From NCBI RefSeq assembly GCF_900177645.1, contig NZ_FXAO01000002.1, positions 372,001-436,000 on the forward strand: a stretch of 64,000 nt of DNA, written 5' to 3'. The position numbers and the translations under genes are program-made. A model generated the notes under the pieces. The model was not told the origin of the DNA. It saw only the letters and a list, made by a program, of their open reading frames with translations, and did no database searches. Below are positions 48,604-57,942 of this stretch, one piece after another. The DNA comes from Arenibacter troitsensis (GTDB lineage Bacteria > Bacteroidota > Bacteroidia > Flavobacteriales > Flavobacteriaceae). Each line of letters opens with the position of its first letter. Position 1 is the stretch's first letter.

Positions 48604-49644
48604 ATGAAGTTAAGTATAATCATTCCCCTATATAATAAGGAGAAGCATGTGGAGCGTTGCCTTAAAAGTCTAATGGCACAAGATATATCCCCATCGGAAT
48701 ATGAAATAATAATTGTAGATGATGGTTCAAAGGATTCCGGCGCGCAAGTTGTTCAGCAATATGCCGAAATACAAGGGAATGCCAATATTCAGTTAATTTG
48801 CCAAAAAAACCAAGGACCCAGTGTTGCCCGGAACAGAGGCTTAGAAGAGGCTACAGGAGATTACGTTTATTTTCTGGATGCCGATGATTATCTTGCTACC
48901 AATGTTTTAAATTGTCTCTATACATTATGTCATCAGAACAATCTGGAAATATTAGAATTTGATACTAAGGAATTAAAAGAAGGAGCACCTCAGGATGAAT
49001 CTTATTCTTCCCCACAAAAGCCACAAGAATTAGGAGTCCCTGTCATGGATGGTATTACCTACATTGCCAAACATGATTTCAGAAATCAAGCTTGGAGGTA
49101 TTTTATCAAGAGAAACTTTTTATTAGATACCGACATAAGGTTTTTGGCACATATGCGCGCGTATGAAGATTTGATTTTTAATGCCAGTGTCTTTTTACGG
49201 GCAAATAGAATCTCCAAGGTAAACCTGGATGTACATAGATATGTTTTGGTTGCCGGTTCTATTGTTAGAAGTAAAGATCCTAAAAAAAATATTGAATTCA
49301 TTAATGGTATGGTAAAAGCTATAGAAGAACTTCATGTTTTGATCGATGACCTAAATAGTTCTCATGAATATTATGCTAAAGTTGTAAATAAATTGAAAGT
49401 CAAACAACAAGCCGTAGTTTTTGCATTAATAATACGGGCATTTAAGTATCGCCTTCACAGTTGGAAGAATATAAATTTAATATTCGCTAAATTGAAAAAA
49501 TTGGGAGCATACCCAATTGACCCCAAAATTGGAGGGATTGGAAGTGCTAATCGTATACATAACATGATTTTTGTGCCCATTTTCAATAATAAAACTTGCT
49601 TATTTATGAGCTTGAATATTTTGAGGTTTATAGCCCCTCGTTAA
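48604..49644 (+). CDS. GT2-family glycosyltransferase (EpsJ-like)
   Basis: The 346-residue GT-A enzyme has LSIIIPLYNKEKHVERCLKS, IVDDGSKDSG, GPSVARNRGLEEATG and the DxD-type YFLDADDYL motif near residue 98. Its C-terminal third is helical and positively charged, as in peripheral capsule transferases. It is separated from the SDR operon by 277 bases and from the next transferase by 81. Donor unknown. Confidence 0.87.
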   Translation: MKLSIIIPLYNKEKHVERCLKSLMAQDISPSEYEIIIVDDGSKDSGAQVVQQYAEIQGNANIQLICQKNQGPSVARNRGLEEATGDYVYFLDADDYLATNVLNCLYTLCHQNNLEILEFDTKELKEGAPQDESYSSPQKPQELGVPVMDGITYIAKHDFRNQAWRYFIKRNFLLDTDIRFLAHMRAYEDLIFNASVFLRANRISKVNLDVHRYVLVAGSIVRSKDPKKNIEFINGMVKAIEELHVLIDDLNSSHEYYAKVVNKLKVKQQAVVFALIIRAFKYRLHSWKNINLIFAKLKKLGAYPIDPKIGGIGSANRIHNMIFVPIFNNKTCLFMSLNILRFIAPR

Positions 49645-49725
49645 AAGGTTTAAAACTATAAATAAATTAGCAATGGTATAAGAATATACCGTTGTGCATC
49701 ATTTTTTGAACTAAAAATATTAAAT

Positions 49726-50523
49726 ATGATTTGCTTCCTTGTACCTGTAAAAAGTAAAAAACTGTCTTCCGATTGGACTAAATTCAGCAAATTGGTAGAC
49801 CGTAGTCTTAAATCCATAAACGGTCAAAAAGATAGGGATTTTCAAATAGTCGTGGCATGTCATGAATTGCCTGAAAGTAATTTTCAACACCCACAAGTTC
49901 ATTACATCCAAGTAAATTTTGACCCTCCTAAATTAACCAATAGTGATTGGGAAAAGGATAGGCAAATAAAAGAAGGAGATAAAGCCAGAAAGATTTGGAG
50001 TGCTTATGAATATGCTAATAAGAACTTTGAAGTTGACTATTTTATGGTTGTCGATTCAGATGATTGTATACATAATGGTATAAGTAAATACGTGAATTCC
50101 AAAATAGATAGCAATATACCCGGATGGTATATTAATAAAGGTTATTTCTATATTGAAGGAAAAAGCATGGCATGGAAGATCAGAAGTAATTTTAACCTTC
50201 GTTGTGGCACCTGTATTATCATTAAAAAGGATTTATTTAAACAATTGATAGTTGAGGAACCGTTCTTCTATTATTTTCATGAAAAAACTGAACTCGATAA
50301 TGGCGCAATGCTAACCCCTTACCCAGGAGCAGGTGCAATTTACAGTATGGCCAATAATGAAAATCATTATATGTCGTCATCAAAAATGGTAGCCCTCGTG
50401 AACCAAACCAAATATTTTACCGCTGATCACGTGAAAAGTGTTATCTCAAAAATCACAAGATATAGGCCGAGATTTATAGGCAATCGCTTTAAAAAAGCGT
50501 ACAATTTTTATCCAATATCCTAA
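49726..50523 (+). CDS. GT-A-fold glycosyltransferase-like protein
   Basis: The 265-residue protein starts with MICFLVPVKSKKLSSDW and has the metal-binding VDSDDCI motif near residue 108 in VDYFMVVDSDDCIHNGIS. It resembles divergent GT2/GT-A proteins of capsule loci. It is shorter than usual GT2 enzymes, with no membrane segment. The 235 bases after it have no gene, then the acyltransferase array begins. It may add the last sugar before modification. Confidence 0.75.
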   Translation: MICFLVPVKSKKLSSDWTKFSKLVDRSLKSINGQKDRDFQIVVACHELPESNFQHPQVHYIQVNFDPPKLTNSDWEKDRQIKEGDKARKIWSAYEYANKNFEVDYFMVVDSDDCIHNGISKYVNSKIDSNIPGWYINKGYFYIEGKSMAWKIRSNFNLRCGTCIIIKKDLFKQLIVEEPFFYYFHEKTELDNGAMLTPYPGAGAIYSMANNENHYMSSSKMVALVNQTKYFTADHVKSVISKITRYRPRFIGNRFKKAYNFYPIS

Positions 50524-50758
50524 ATATGTTATGTTACTTAATATACGCTCCGTTATTAAAATGGAAGTAGAGGTTTAGTACAGGGAAAATTATGAAATAT
50601 TTTGGTATCCATAAGGCTACAAAAAAATACTCATATAATGTCCAAATAAAGGTTTTATTCGAAAATTTTATCAAAAAATTAATGACGTATTTGTCGAGAT
50701 TGGTAACAGTAGGGCTCGTTCTAACGATAAGTTTTGAATTAGAAAAACACTCAAATAA

Positions 50759-51799
50759 GTGATCGATATCATTACAAATAAAGAACCATGGGATGAAGTA
50801 TTGAAGATGGTAGATATCTACGATTTTTACCACACCTATGATTATCACCACATTTCTAAAAAAAATGATGAACAACCTGTTTTAATTAAGTATTCTGAAG
50901 ATGACAAAGTAATTGCCCTTCCTTTATTATTAAGAGAGATACCTGAATCTCAATTTCATGATTTTACATCGGTTTATGGATATGCTGGACCATTGTCGAA
51001 AAACATTGATGTCAATTTTGATAATTCAAACTTTATAAAAGAATTCAATAATTATTTAAACAATAATAATATTATTTCGGTCTTTTCCAGACTTAATCCT
51101 TTTATCCCAAACCAAGAAAAGTGTTTGAGAAATTTTGGTGAATTATGTTCCTTGAGCCACATTGTAAATATAGATGTAACCCTGGGGATAGAGGAACAAA
51201 AGCATTCTTACCATAAAAGATTAAGGACACATATCAACAAGGCACGTAGGGAGAGCTATGTAAAGACTGCGGAAACCAAAGAAGAAGTAATGGCATACAT
51301 TGATCTATATTATGCCAATATGAAACGGGTTAATGCAAAAAATGAATATTTTTTTGATCATGACTATTTTTTCCAACTATTGAAATCTCAAGATTTCAAC
51401 ACAAGAATTCTTTTAGCTATTGAAAAGGGAACCGACAAGATTATTGCAGGTGCCCTGTTTATTGAGACCAATAAAATTGTCCAATATCACCTATCCGGAT
51501 CCGATTTCGCGTATTTAAACCTATTTCCCATAAAGTTGTTGATCGATGAAATGAGAATAATTGCTAGTCAAGAAAATTGTAAATTTCTGAATCTTGGTGG
51601 TGGAGTTGGCAGTAAAGAGGATTCTCTATTTCTTTTCAAATCCAGTTTTTCCCAAGACTTTAAAAATTTCACTACATGGAAATGTATAAGTGATATAGAA
51701 AAATATGAGGCTTTAATTATGGAAAAGATGAAGCCCAAATGTGATAGCTTCAAAAAAGCTTGCACCAATTTCTTTCCCTGTTACCGATGCAAGAATTAA
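50759..51799 (+). CDS. FemAB/Acetyltransf_6-type GNAT protein at the head of the array
   Basis: The 346-residue soluble protein starts at GTG (50759). It has a double-GNAT layout: an N-terminal half with LPLLLREIPESQFHDF and a C-terminal half with KRLRTHINKARRES (about 159-172), RILLAIEKGTDKIIAGALFI (about 223) and NLGGGVGSKEDSLFLFKSSF (about 284-303). These match the FemX/CelD-like pattern for transferring amino acids or acyl groups to amino sugars or peptides. It is more distant from the seven following paralogs than they are from each other. The tail is cysteine-rich (C..FFPCYRCK). The next gene starts 10 bases after its stop, so both are probably co-transcribed. Confidence 0.8.
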   Translation: MIDIITNKEPWDEVLKMVDIYDFYHTYDYHHISKKNDEQPVLIKYSEDDKVIALPLLLREIPESQFHDFTSVYGYAGPLSKNIDVNFDNSNFIKEFNNYLNNNNIISVFSRLNPFIPNQEKCLRNFGELCSLSHIVNIDVTLGIEEQKHSYHKRLRTHINKARRESYVKTAETKEEVMAYIDLYYANMKRVNAKNEYFFDHDYFFQLLKSQDFNTRILLAIEKGTDKIIAGALFIETNKIVQYHLSGSDFAYLNLFPIKLLIDEMRIIASQENCKFLNLGGGVGSKEDSLFLFKSSFSQDFKNFTTWKCISDIEKYEALIMEKMKPKCDSFKKACTNFFPCYRCKN

Positions 51800-51809
51800 A
51801 CCACATGTT

Positions 51810-53057
51810 ATGAACAGAAATCCGTTTTCCTCGAAAACGTATACCAGTACTTGGCTTAAACATTTCTATTCAAACGGCCGTGCAATTTCCTTTCCTTTTT
51901 TAAAAGGAACATCTTTCTTTAAGTATCCTTTTTTTCCTTTAAATATCAATATTGGAAGGAATCTTACCAAAGGAGTAATGTATACTTTGCAGTCGGTAAA
52001 ATTACCCGTCCAAATTCCAAATAGGCTAATACTAATATATGATGTTCCTAGCTATTTGGAAATTAAACTTGACGAAATAGACCAAAACCTTACAATAGAC
52101 AGAATAAGACAATACCCAGGTTTTTCAATAAACCTAGAACCGTTTACAGATTTAGACAATTATTTGATCCAAACCTTTAAAAGAAGTAGCAGGTACAAGC
52201 TTAATAAATATAAGAAAAAATTAGAGTCTTGTTTTAATATAAAATACAAGATGTTCTATGGGGAAATTAAAAAGGAAGAATATAATATCATTTTTGACCA
52301 ATTTGAAACTTTACTTAAAAAACGATTCCGACAAAAGGGAATTATGAATAATAATTTAGACCCCGGGGAATGGAACTTTTATAAAGACGTAACCTACCCC
52401 ATGATCTTAGAGAATGATGCCACCTTGTTCGTAACCTATAATGAAAATCAAATTATTGGTGTAACCCTAAATTATATTAATAACAATACCCTCATTGACG
52501 CTATAACTGTTTTTGACGTAGACTACTCCAAATTTAATTTGGGTTCCGTAAACATCATGAAACTGATAGAATGGTGTTTGAAAAATAAATTTGACAAACT
52601 GGATTTCTCAAAAGGATACTTCGACTATAAAAAGAGATGGAGCAATCTGGAGTACAATTTTGAATACCACCTTATCTATAATAAAAATGCCGTTCTTCCG
52701 AGAACCATGGCCTTTGTTATTAAAAATTACTTCAGAGTAAAACAGTATTTACGGGATAAAAAACTAAATGATAGAATACATAAATTTAAATTCTTACTAA
52801 ATAATAGATCCACAAAACAAAATATGATTCTTGGATTTTCATTTGAAGAACTGATCGAACTTTCAACTGACTATGAATTAAAGGAAATCCTTTTGTCATC
52901 AGAAAAAAACCACTCGCTAAAAAAAGCCCTATTCGAATACTTATATCTCAATAACGAATCTATAAATGACTTAAAGACATTTAAGGTGATCAATTCCGAA
53001 GGCACCTATGTATTTCAATCTGGAAGTAAAGCAACAAAAGTACAACTGGAACGTTAA
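51810..53057 (+). CDS. array GNAT paralog 1
   Basis: The 415-residue protein (start at 51810; an earlier in-frame ATG at 51741 lies inside the previous gene) is the first of seven paralogs. Shared features in order: YDVPSYLEIKL near the N-terminus, the basic helix RSSRYKLNKYKKKLESCFNI, the FYGEI turn, the first GNAT strand DATLFVTYNENQIIGVTLNY, the second, FDVDYSKFNLGSVNIMKLIEWC, and FSKGYFDYKKRWSNLEYNF. The C-terminal module ends LFEYLYLNNESINDLKTF. It belongs to the Acetyltransf_6 (CelD/BcsL-like) group. Substrate unknown; no membrane segment or signal peptide. Confidence 0.75.
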   Translation: MNRNPFSSKTYTSTWLKHFYSNGRAISFPFLKGTSFFKYPFFPLNINIGRNLTKGVMYTLQSVKLPVQIPNRLILIYDVPSYLEIKLDEIDQNLTIDRIRQYPGFSINLEPFTDLDNYLIQTFKRSSRYKLNKYKKKLESCFNIKYKMFYGEIKKEEYNIIFDQFETLLKKRFRQKGIMNNNLDPGEWNFYKDVTYPMILENDATLFVTYNENQIIGVTLNYINNNTLIDAITVFDVDYSKFNLGSVNIMKLIEWCLKNKFDKLDFSKGYFDYKKRWSNLEYNFEYHLIYNKNAVLPRTMAFVIKNYFRVKQYLRDKKLNDRIHKFKFLLNNRSTKQNMILGFSFEELIELSTDYELKEILLSSEKNHSLKKALFEYLYLNNESINDLKTFKVINSEGTYVFQSGSKATKVQLER

Positions 53058-53263
53058 AATACTAAAATGTCCAATAAGGCACTTTGAAGTAATCTTAAGT
53101 TTATTGTTCTAAAACAAAGAAGTTAAACAACCTAATTGTGCGCTAACAAGTATTAGCTAAAAAGCATTATGTAACCGCACTATACTTGCCCTATCATCCT
53201 ACTAATATTTTTAATATGCCCGATAACATCAATATTTGGAAAAAATGGTAAAAAATAATTAAA

Positions 53264-54268
53264 ATGGATACTATAACCCGGACAAAATCTAGTCGAAAAG
53301 AGGAAGTGATTTCAAAATTAGGTTTCCTATATTCCATTTTTATCGAAAACCATATTCCTCCCTTCTATCAAGAAGCCATTGTTAATACGCTTAATGACAA
53401 TTGTATAAAATTACCTGCAAGACAAGCACCTATAAAAGGAAATAGTACCGTAGTTCTGATTCCTAATATACCTGACTATTTAACCGTACCTTTAAAAATA
53501 GAAAATGTCAGTGTTCAATGTAAAAGGGTTAGACAATATCAAGGATACTTAGTGCACCTAAAAGAAGGCATAGACTGCAAAACCTATCTTTCAGAACAAC
53601 TTAGCAAAAGGAATATAAAGAATTTATACGCCAAACAACGAAAATTAGAAGCAGGGCATAAAATTTCATATATCTTTCATTACGGGGATATTGCAAAAGA
53701 ACATTACGACTTTCTTTTTTCAGAATTTTACTCCATGTTAAAAAGTAGGTTTTTGGAAAAAAGAATGTATAACAACAACTTGTTATATTGGAAGTTTTAT
53801 TATGATTTGGCTTATCCAATGATACTGGAAAAAAAAGCTTCCCTATTTGTTATTTATGATGGGGAAAAACCAATTACAATGACTTTAAATTTTCTTTTAG
53901 AGGATATTGTTTTTAGTTATATCCAAACCTATGATATCAACTATTCCAATTACAATATGGGCGATATTAGTATGGTTAAACATATTGAATGGTGTAAAGA
54001 GAGTGGTTTTACAATATTTGACCTTGCCATGGGACAAACAGATTATAAACTAAAATGGTGCAATCATATTTATAATTTTGAACATCACCTATTTTTTAAT
54101 CCTGGATCTTCATTTTCACGTATGAAATCTCACATATTATCCCAAAAATTACGTTTAAGACAATACCTACGAGACAAGAATATTATTGGCAAAAGGTTTC
54201 AAATGGACAAATTTTTATTTAAAAGACGCGTTAAAAGATTGAACAATTTTAATTGGAAGGAATCTTAA
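53264..54268 (+). CDS. array GNAT paralog 2, lacking the C-terminal module
   Basis: The 334-residue paralog keeps the shared core: PNIPDYLTVPL, the segment before FHYGDI, KKASLFVIYDGEKPITMTLNF, YDINYSNYNMGDISMVKHIEWC and GQTDYKLKWCNHIYNFEHH. It ends in a basic tail (FKRRVKRLNNFNWKES), where the other six carry about 60-80 further residues. The 61 bases before the next gene leave no room for a frameshifted remainder, so the module was lost or never present. The N-terminal basic helix is also the most diverged of the set. Confidence 0.75.
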   Translation: MDTITRTKSSRKEEVISKLGFLYSIFIENHIPPFYQEAIVNTLNDNCIKLPARQAPIKGNSTVVLIPNIPDYLTVPLKIENVSVQCKRVRQYQGYLVHLKEGIDCKTYLSEQLSKRNIKNLYAKQRKLEAGHKISYIFHYGDIAKEHYDFLFSEFYSMLKSRFLEKRMYNNNLLYWKFYYDLAYPMILEKKASLFVIYDGEKPITMTLNFLLEDIVFSYIQTYDINYSNYNMGDISMVKHIEWCKESGFTIFDLAMGQTDYKLKWCNHIYNFEHHLFFNPGSSFSRMKSHILSQKLRLRQYLRDKNIIGKRFQMDKFLFKRRVKRLNNFNWKES

Positions 54269-54329
54269 TCCAACCTACCTATGTATGCTTTACTGAATTG
54301 TTGTAAGGAATTAAATCTAGCATGAGGTT

Positions 54330-55520
54330 ATGACTTCTTTGAAAATAAATAAATTAAATTTCTTGACTATTTTTTTGGAGAACAGGCCCTTAAACTCCTT
54401 TTACTCTAGCATTACCAATGCACTTTCAGGGCTGGTTGAGTTTAGAAATAATTCTGCAAACTTGTCCAAACCTAAAAGCATACTACTAGTTAAGGATGTT
54501 CCAGAGTACCTTAATGCACAAATTAATGAGAATTACGGTTGGAGAATAAGAAAATTGAAAACGTTTAAAGGAAGTCTAATAAATTTAAAGAACTACAAAG
54601 ACGAAACCGATTACCTTCTAAAAACATTTAGCAGTAGCAGAAGGTCGAAATTTAGAACGAATCAGAAGCGTCTCGAGAAATGTTTTAATATTTCATATAA
54701 AACTTACTACGGACACATTGAACAAAAAGAGTACGAGTCATTGTTTGATAAATTTCTTGAATTAATAAATCGCAGGTTCGACCAAAAACAGCTCATAAAC
54801 GATGATTTGGTACGGTGGAAAGTATACCGTGAAATAGCCTACCCATTAATCCTAAATAAGGAAGCCTGTTTATTCGTAATCTATGACAGTGATAAACCCA
54901 TTAGCATAAGCTTTAATCCCATTCATGGGAAGACCATTTTTGGATATATACGCGGATATGATATTGATTATGGAAAATTTTATATTGGCTTTACGGATAT
55001 CATCGTTCAACTGAAATGGTGCTTTGAAAACAATTTTACCACTTTTGACCTGTTAAAGGGGGAATATGAGTATAAATCGCATTGGACTGATACCGATTAT
55101 TATTTTGAAAAGCACATTATCTTTAATTCATCCTTCCTTATATCAGCCTTATGGGCTAAATTGATTTTTTTCAAATTTAAAACCATGTATTATTTAATAA
55201 ATCAATTGAAGAAATGGAATTTGCACGTTGTTATCGGAAAGATTAGACTTTATTTGAAACGGCCAATCATAGATCCAAAAAAGCCAATCTCAAAATTAGA
55301 AATCAGTGTAGACAATAATCCTGTGCTACCTAATACATGCGACGTTGTGAAAATGGACATCTCTGATAAAAGAGTAGCGCCTGTTAAAATGCAGATATAC
55401 AATTTCTTATATCAAAATCAAGAATCAATTAACAATATAGCCGTCTTAAACCCATTGGATTCTCCAAATACCTTTCTCATCAAAGGGTTAAAAAGTAGTC
55501 AAAAAATTACGGTAAACTAA
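54330..55520 (+). CDS. array GNAT paralog 3
   Basis: The 396-residue paralog has KDVPEYLNAQI, SSRRSKFRTNQKRLEKCFNI, YYGHIEQKEYE, KEACLFVIYDSDKPISISF, YDIDYGKFYIGFTDIIVQLKWC, GEYEYKSHWTDTDYYFEKH, and the C-terminal module IYNFLYQNQESINNIAVL ending FLIKGLKSSQKITV. The core residues around the presumed acyl-CoA or acyl-tRNA site differ from paralogs 5-7, which suggests another donor or acceptor. It starts 61 bases after paralog 2. Confidence 0.75.
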   Translation: MTSLKINKLNFLTIFLENRPLNSFYSSITNALSGLVEFRNNSANLSKPKSILLVKDVPEYLNAQINENYGWRIRKLKTFKGSLINLKNYKDETDYLLKTFSSSRRSKFRTNQKRLEKCFNISYKTYYGHIEQKEYESLFDKFLELINRRFDQKQLINDDLVRWKVYREIAYPLILNKEACLFVIYDSDKPISISFNPIHGKTIFGYIRGYDIDYGKFYIGFTDIIVQLKWCFENNFTTFDLLKGEYEYKSHWTDTDYYFEKHIIFNSSFLISALWAKLIFFKFKTMYYLINQLKKWNLHVVIGKIRLYLKRPIIDPKKPISKLEISVDNNPVLPNTCDVVKMDISDKRVAPVKMQIYNFLYQNQESINNIAVLNPLDSPNTFLIKGLKSSQKITVN

Positions 55521-55533
55521 ATAGGCTATAGGT

Positions 55534-56757
55534 ATGAACACTTCGAAATCAGTAACGACCGTGGACCAGCTTCATTTTTTTGAACTTTTTTTGGCCAAAC
55601 GTAATTTAGAACCCTTCTATACCAAAATAATCAATTCATTTTCAGAGAAAATTATTTACGACAGGTCTATCCCCCAAAAAAATTACCTCAGTAAAAAAAC
55701 TATCATCATAAAGGATGTTCCCGACTACTTGGAAGTTGAAATTCCAAACGAAAATAATAGTCTAAAAATAAAAAAAATCAGCACCTATGAGGGATTTGCC
55801 ATTAATATTCAAGATTATAGCAACATCAATGAATACTTATCCGAAAACTTTGGAAAAGCAAGCAGATCTAAGTTAAGGCGATATCAAAATAGATTGGAAA
55901 ATTGCTTTAACATTTCTTACAAAACGTATTATGGTGAGATATCGCAAGATGAATTTTCTTTTCTTTTTAATGAATTAAGGCGTATGCTGGAAAAACGCTT
56001 TACCCAAAAAAAAGAAGACAATTATGAATTACAGAATTGGGAAAAGTATCAAAATCTAATATTCCCATTGATAAATGATAAAAAGGCTTCGGTATTTGTA
56101 ATTTATGACGGCCCCAAACCAATTGATATTTGCGTAAACTTGATCTATGACAAGCTAATTTATTCCAGCCTAAGTAGTTATGACATTAACTATGCAGCAT
56201 TTAGTATGGGCTCAATAGATATGATAAAACTAATAGAGTGGTCTATAGAAAATAAATTTGAAACCATAGATCTACTTAAGGGGTATTACTATTATAAACA
56301 AAAATGGATTAACAAAATCTACGGTTATCAAAATCATTTTATATACGATTCCTCTTCTTTACGATGCGTATTCCATGCCAATTTCAAAGCAATATCCTCC
56401 AAATACTTCTATATTTTATTCCATTTGTTAAAACGCTGGAAATTTCATGAGCTCTACCACAATTACAAAAAAAAGATTTATAAACCCAATTTACCAGAAA
56501 TCGACCTAAACCAACCAATTAGTTTAAGCCCAATTCAAGATAATGATATCCTATCAGAACATGAATTGATTGAAATTAAATTGGACAATTCGAAATATGA
56601 TTATCTTAAAAAAGCTCTTTATGATTTCTTATATTCCAGCCACGAATCCGTGAATACGGTAAAAATATTGGAACATAAAAAAAAACAATACTCATTTATT
56701 TTTAAGGGAAAATTAAAAAATATCGAGGTCACTTATGCAGATCAGACCAGTAAATAG
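55534..56757 (+). CDS. array GNAT paralog 4
   Basis: The 407-residue paralog has KDVPDYLEVEI, ASRSKLRRYQNRLENCFNI, YYGEISQDEF, KKASVFVIYDGPKPIDICV, YDINYAAFSMGSIDMIKLIEW, KGYYYYKQKWINKIYGYQNHF and the C-terminal module LYDFLYSSHESVNTVKIL followed by FIFKGKLKNIEVTY. It follows paralog 3 by 13 bases. The final 23 codons overlap the frame of an earlier possible start of paralog 5, which I do not accept. Confidence 0.75.
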   Translation: MNTSKSVTTVDQLHFFELFLAKRNLEPFYTKIINSFSEKIIYDRSIPQKNYLSKKTIIIKDVPDYLEVEIPNENNSLKIKKISTYEGFAINIQDYSNINEYLSENFGKASRSKLRRYQNRLENCFNISYKTYYGEISQDEFSFLFNELRRMLEKRFTQKKEDNYELQNWEKYQNLIFPLINDKKASVFVIYDGPKPIDICVNLIYDKLIYSSLSSYDINYAAFSMGSIDMIKLIEWSIENKFETIDLLKGYYYYKQKWINKIYGYQNHFIYDSSSLRCVFHANFKAISSKYFYILFHLLKRWKFHELYHNYKKKIYKPNLPEIDLNQPISLSPIQDNDILSEHELIEIKLDNSKYDYLKKALYDFLYSSHESVNTVKILEHKKKQYSFIFKGKLKNIEVTYADQTSK

Positions 56758-56770
56758 AAAAGTGAGCTTT

Positions 56771-57925
56771 ATGAAGATACAAACAATCGACTTATTTGCA
56801 GAATTGTTCGAAAAGGAATATGGCCTTCCTGATATTTTTGCGGAATTGCAATTCGACAAAAAAAATACAACCCAAGATCCACTTTCCCTTAAAAAAAACT
56901 TTTCTTCTGCTTATTACCTGAAATTTGTACCGGACTATATGGAGTTTCCTTTGGTTAGCGAATCTCTTTTTCATTGTGAGAAATTGGTCCACGTTAAGGG
57001 CTATTCCATTAAACTTGATAATTTCACCGATGTTAATGGCTATATAAAAAATCAATTTAAATCCAACGCCAAAACAATTCTTAGGTATGTGAACCGACTT
57101 GAATCCTGCTTTAACATAGATTACAAAATGTTTTACGGCCAGATCGATAAAGACATCTACAACTTCATAATGGATTCCTTGTTCAATATGATGCAAAAAA
57201 GGTTTGGTCAACTTCAAATCAAGAATGAAAGTGAAGCAAAATGGGAACACACGAGGACCATACTTTATGATCTAATTCTAAAAAAAAGGGCCTCCTTATT
57301 TGTCATCTATTCCGGTTCCAAACCAATAGAGATTTCCATCAATTATCATTTTAAAGGCATTCTCTTTAGTTCCATATCATCATATGATATAGACTATTCC
57401 AAATTTGGACTTGGCCATGTCGAAATAGTCAAACAATTGGAATGGTGTTTGGCAAACAACCACAAGATTTTCGAAATGGGCAGGGGAGATTTAGATTATA
57501 AGCGACGTTGGAGCAATCAGATATATAATTTTGAGCATCATATCTTTTTTAAAAAGAGCTCTCTATATGGTAAATTATGGAGTATTAGGCTAAAGTGGAT
57601 ACACCTAATCAAATTATACCTTAAATCAAAAAACATCGACCAGGTTTACAAAAAACTTAAAAGTAGATTAACGCATACAAGAGATATGAATATTAAACCT
57701 ATCGATTGTAATATTGAAATAATAGATTCACTTCCACCCCTTGACAATCTGGTGACAATTGATATTCAACTTGAAGACAATTCATTTCTGAGAAAATATG
57801 TGTATGATTTTCAATACTCCCATATTGTACATGAAACACAGGTTGAAATATTTAGATTGGAACAAGAAAATACCTATATAATAAAAGGGGACAAAGCTAG
57901 TGTGAAAATTTATTTGGAAAACTAA
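56771..57925 (+). CDS. array GNAT paralog 5
   Basis: The 384-residue paralog starts at 56771. An ATG at 56735 would overlap paralog 4 and add residues unlike any sister, whereas the 56771 start gives the shared opening, here MKIQTIDLFAELFEKEYGLP. Its core is RYVNRLESCFNIDYKMFYGQI, KRASLFVIYSGSKPIEISI, SSYDIDYSKFGLGHVEIVKQ, MGRGDLDYKRRWSNQIYNF and FEHHIFF. The C-terminal module is VYDFQYSHIVHETQVEIF with YIIKGDKASVKIYL. By eye it is closest to paralog 7. Confidence 0.75.
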   Translation: MKIQTIDLFAELFEKEYGLPDIFAELQFDKKNTTQDPLSLKKNFSSAYYLKFVPDYMEFPLVSESLFHCEKLVHVKGYSIKLDNFTDVNGYIKNQFKSNAKTILRYVNRLESCFNIDYKMFYGQIDKDIYNFIMDSLFNMMQKRFGQLQIKNESEAKWEHTRTILYDLILKKRASLFVIYSGSKPIEISINYHFKGILFSSISSYDIDYSKFGLGHVEIVKQLEWCLANNHKIFEMGRGDLDYKRRWSNQIYNFEHHIFFKKSSLYGKLWSIRLKWIHLIKLYLKSKNIDQVYKKLKSRLTHTRDMNIKPIDCNIEIIDSLPPLDNLVTIDIQLEDNSFLRKYVYDFQYSHIVHETQVEIFRLEQENTYIIKGDKASVKIYLEN

Positions 57926-57942
57926 ATTCAAAATAATCATTG

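Noticed and set aside
51741-51809. upstream in-frame start for GNAT paralog 1
   Set aside because: Lies inside the preceding gene and encodes residues not shared with the sister paralogs; the ATG at 51810 fits better.
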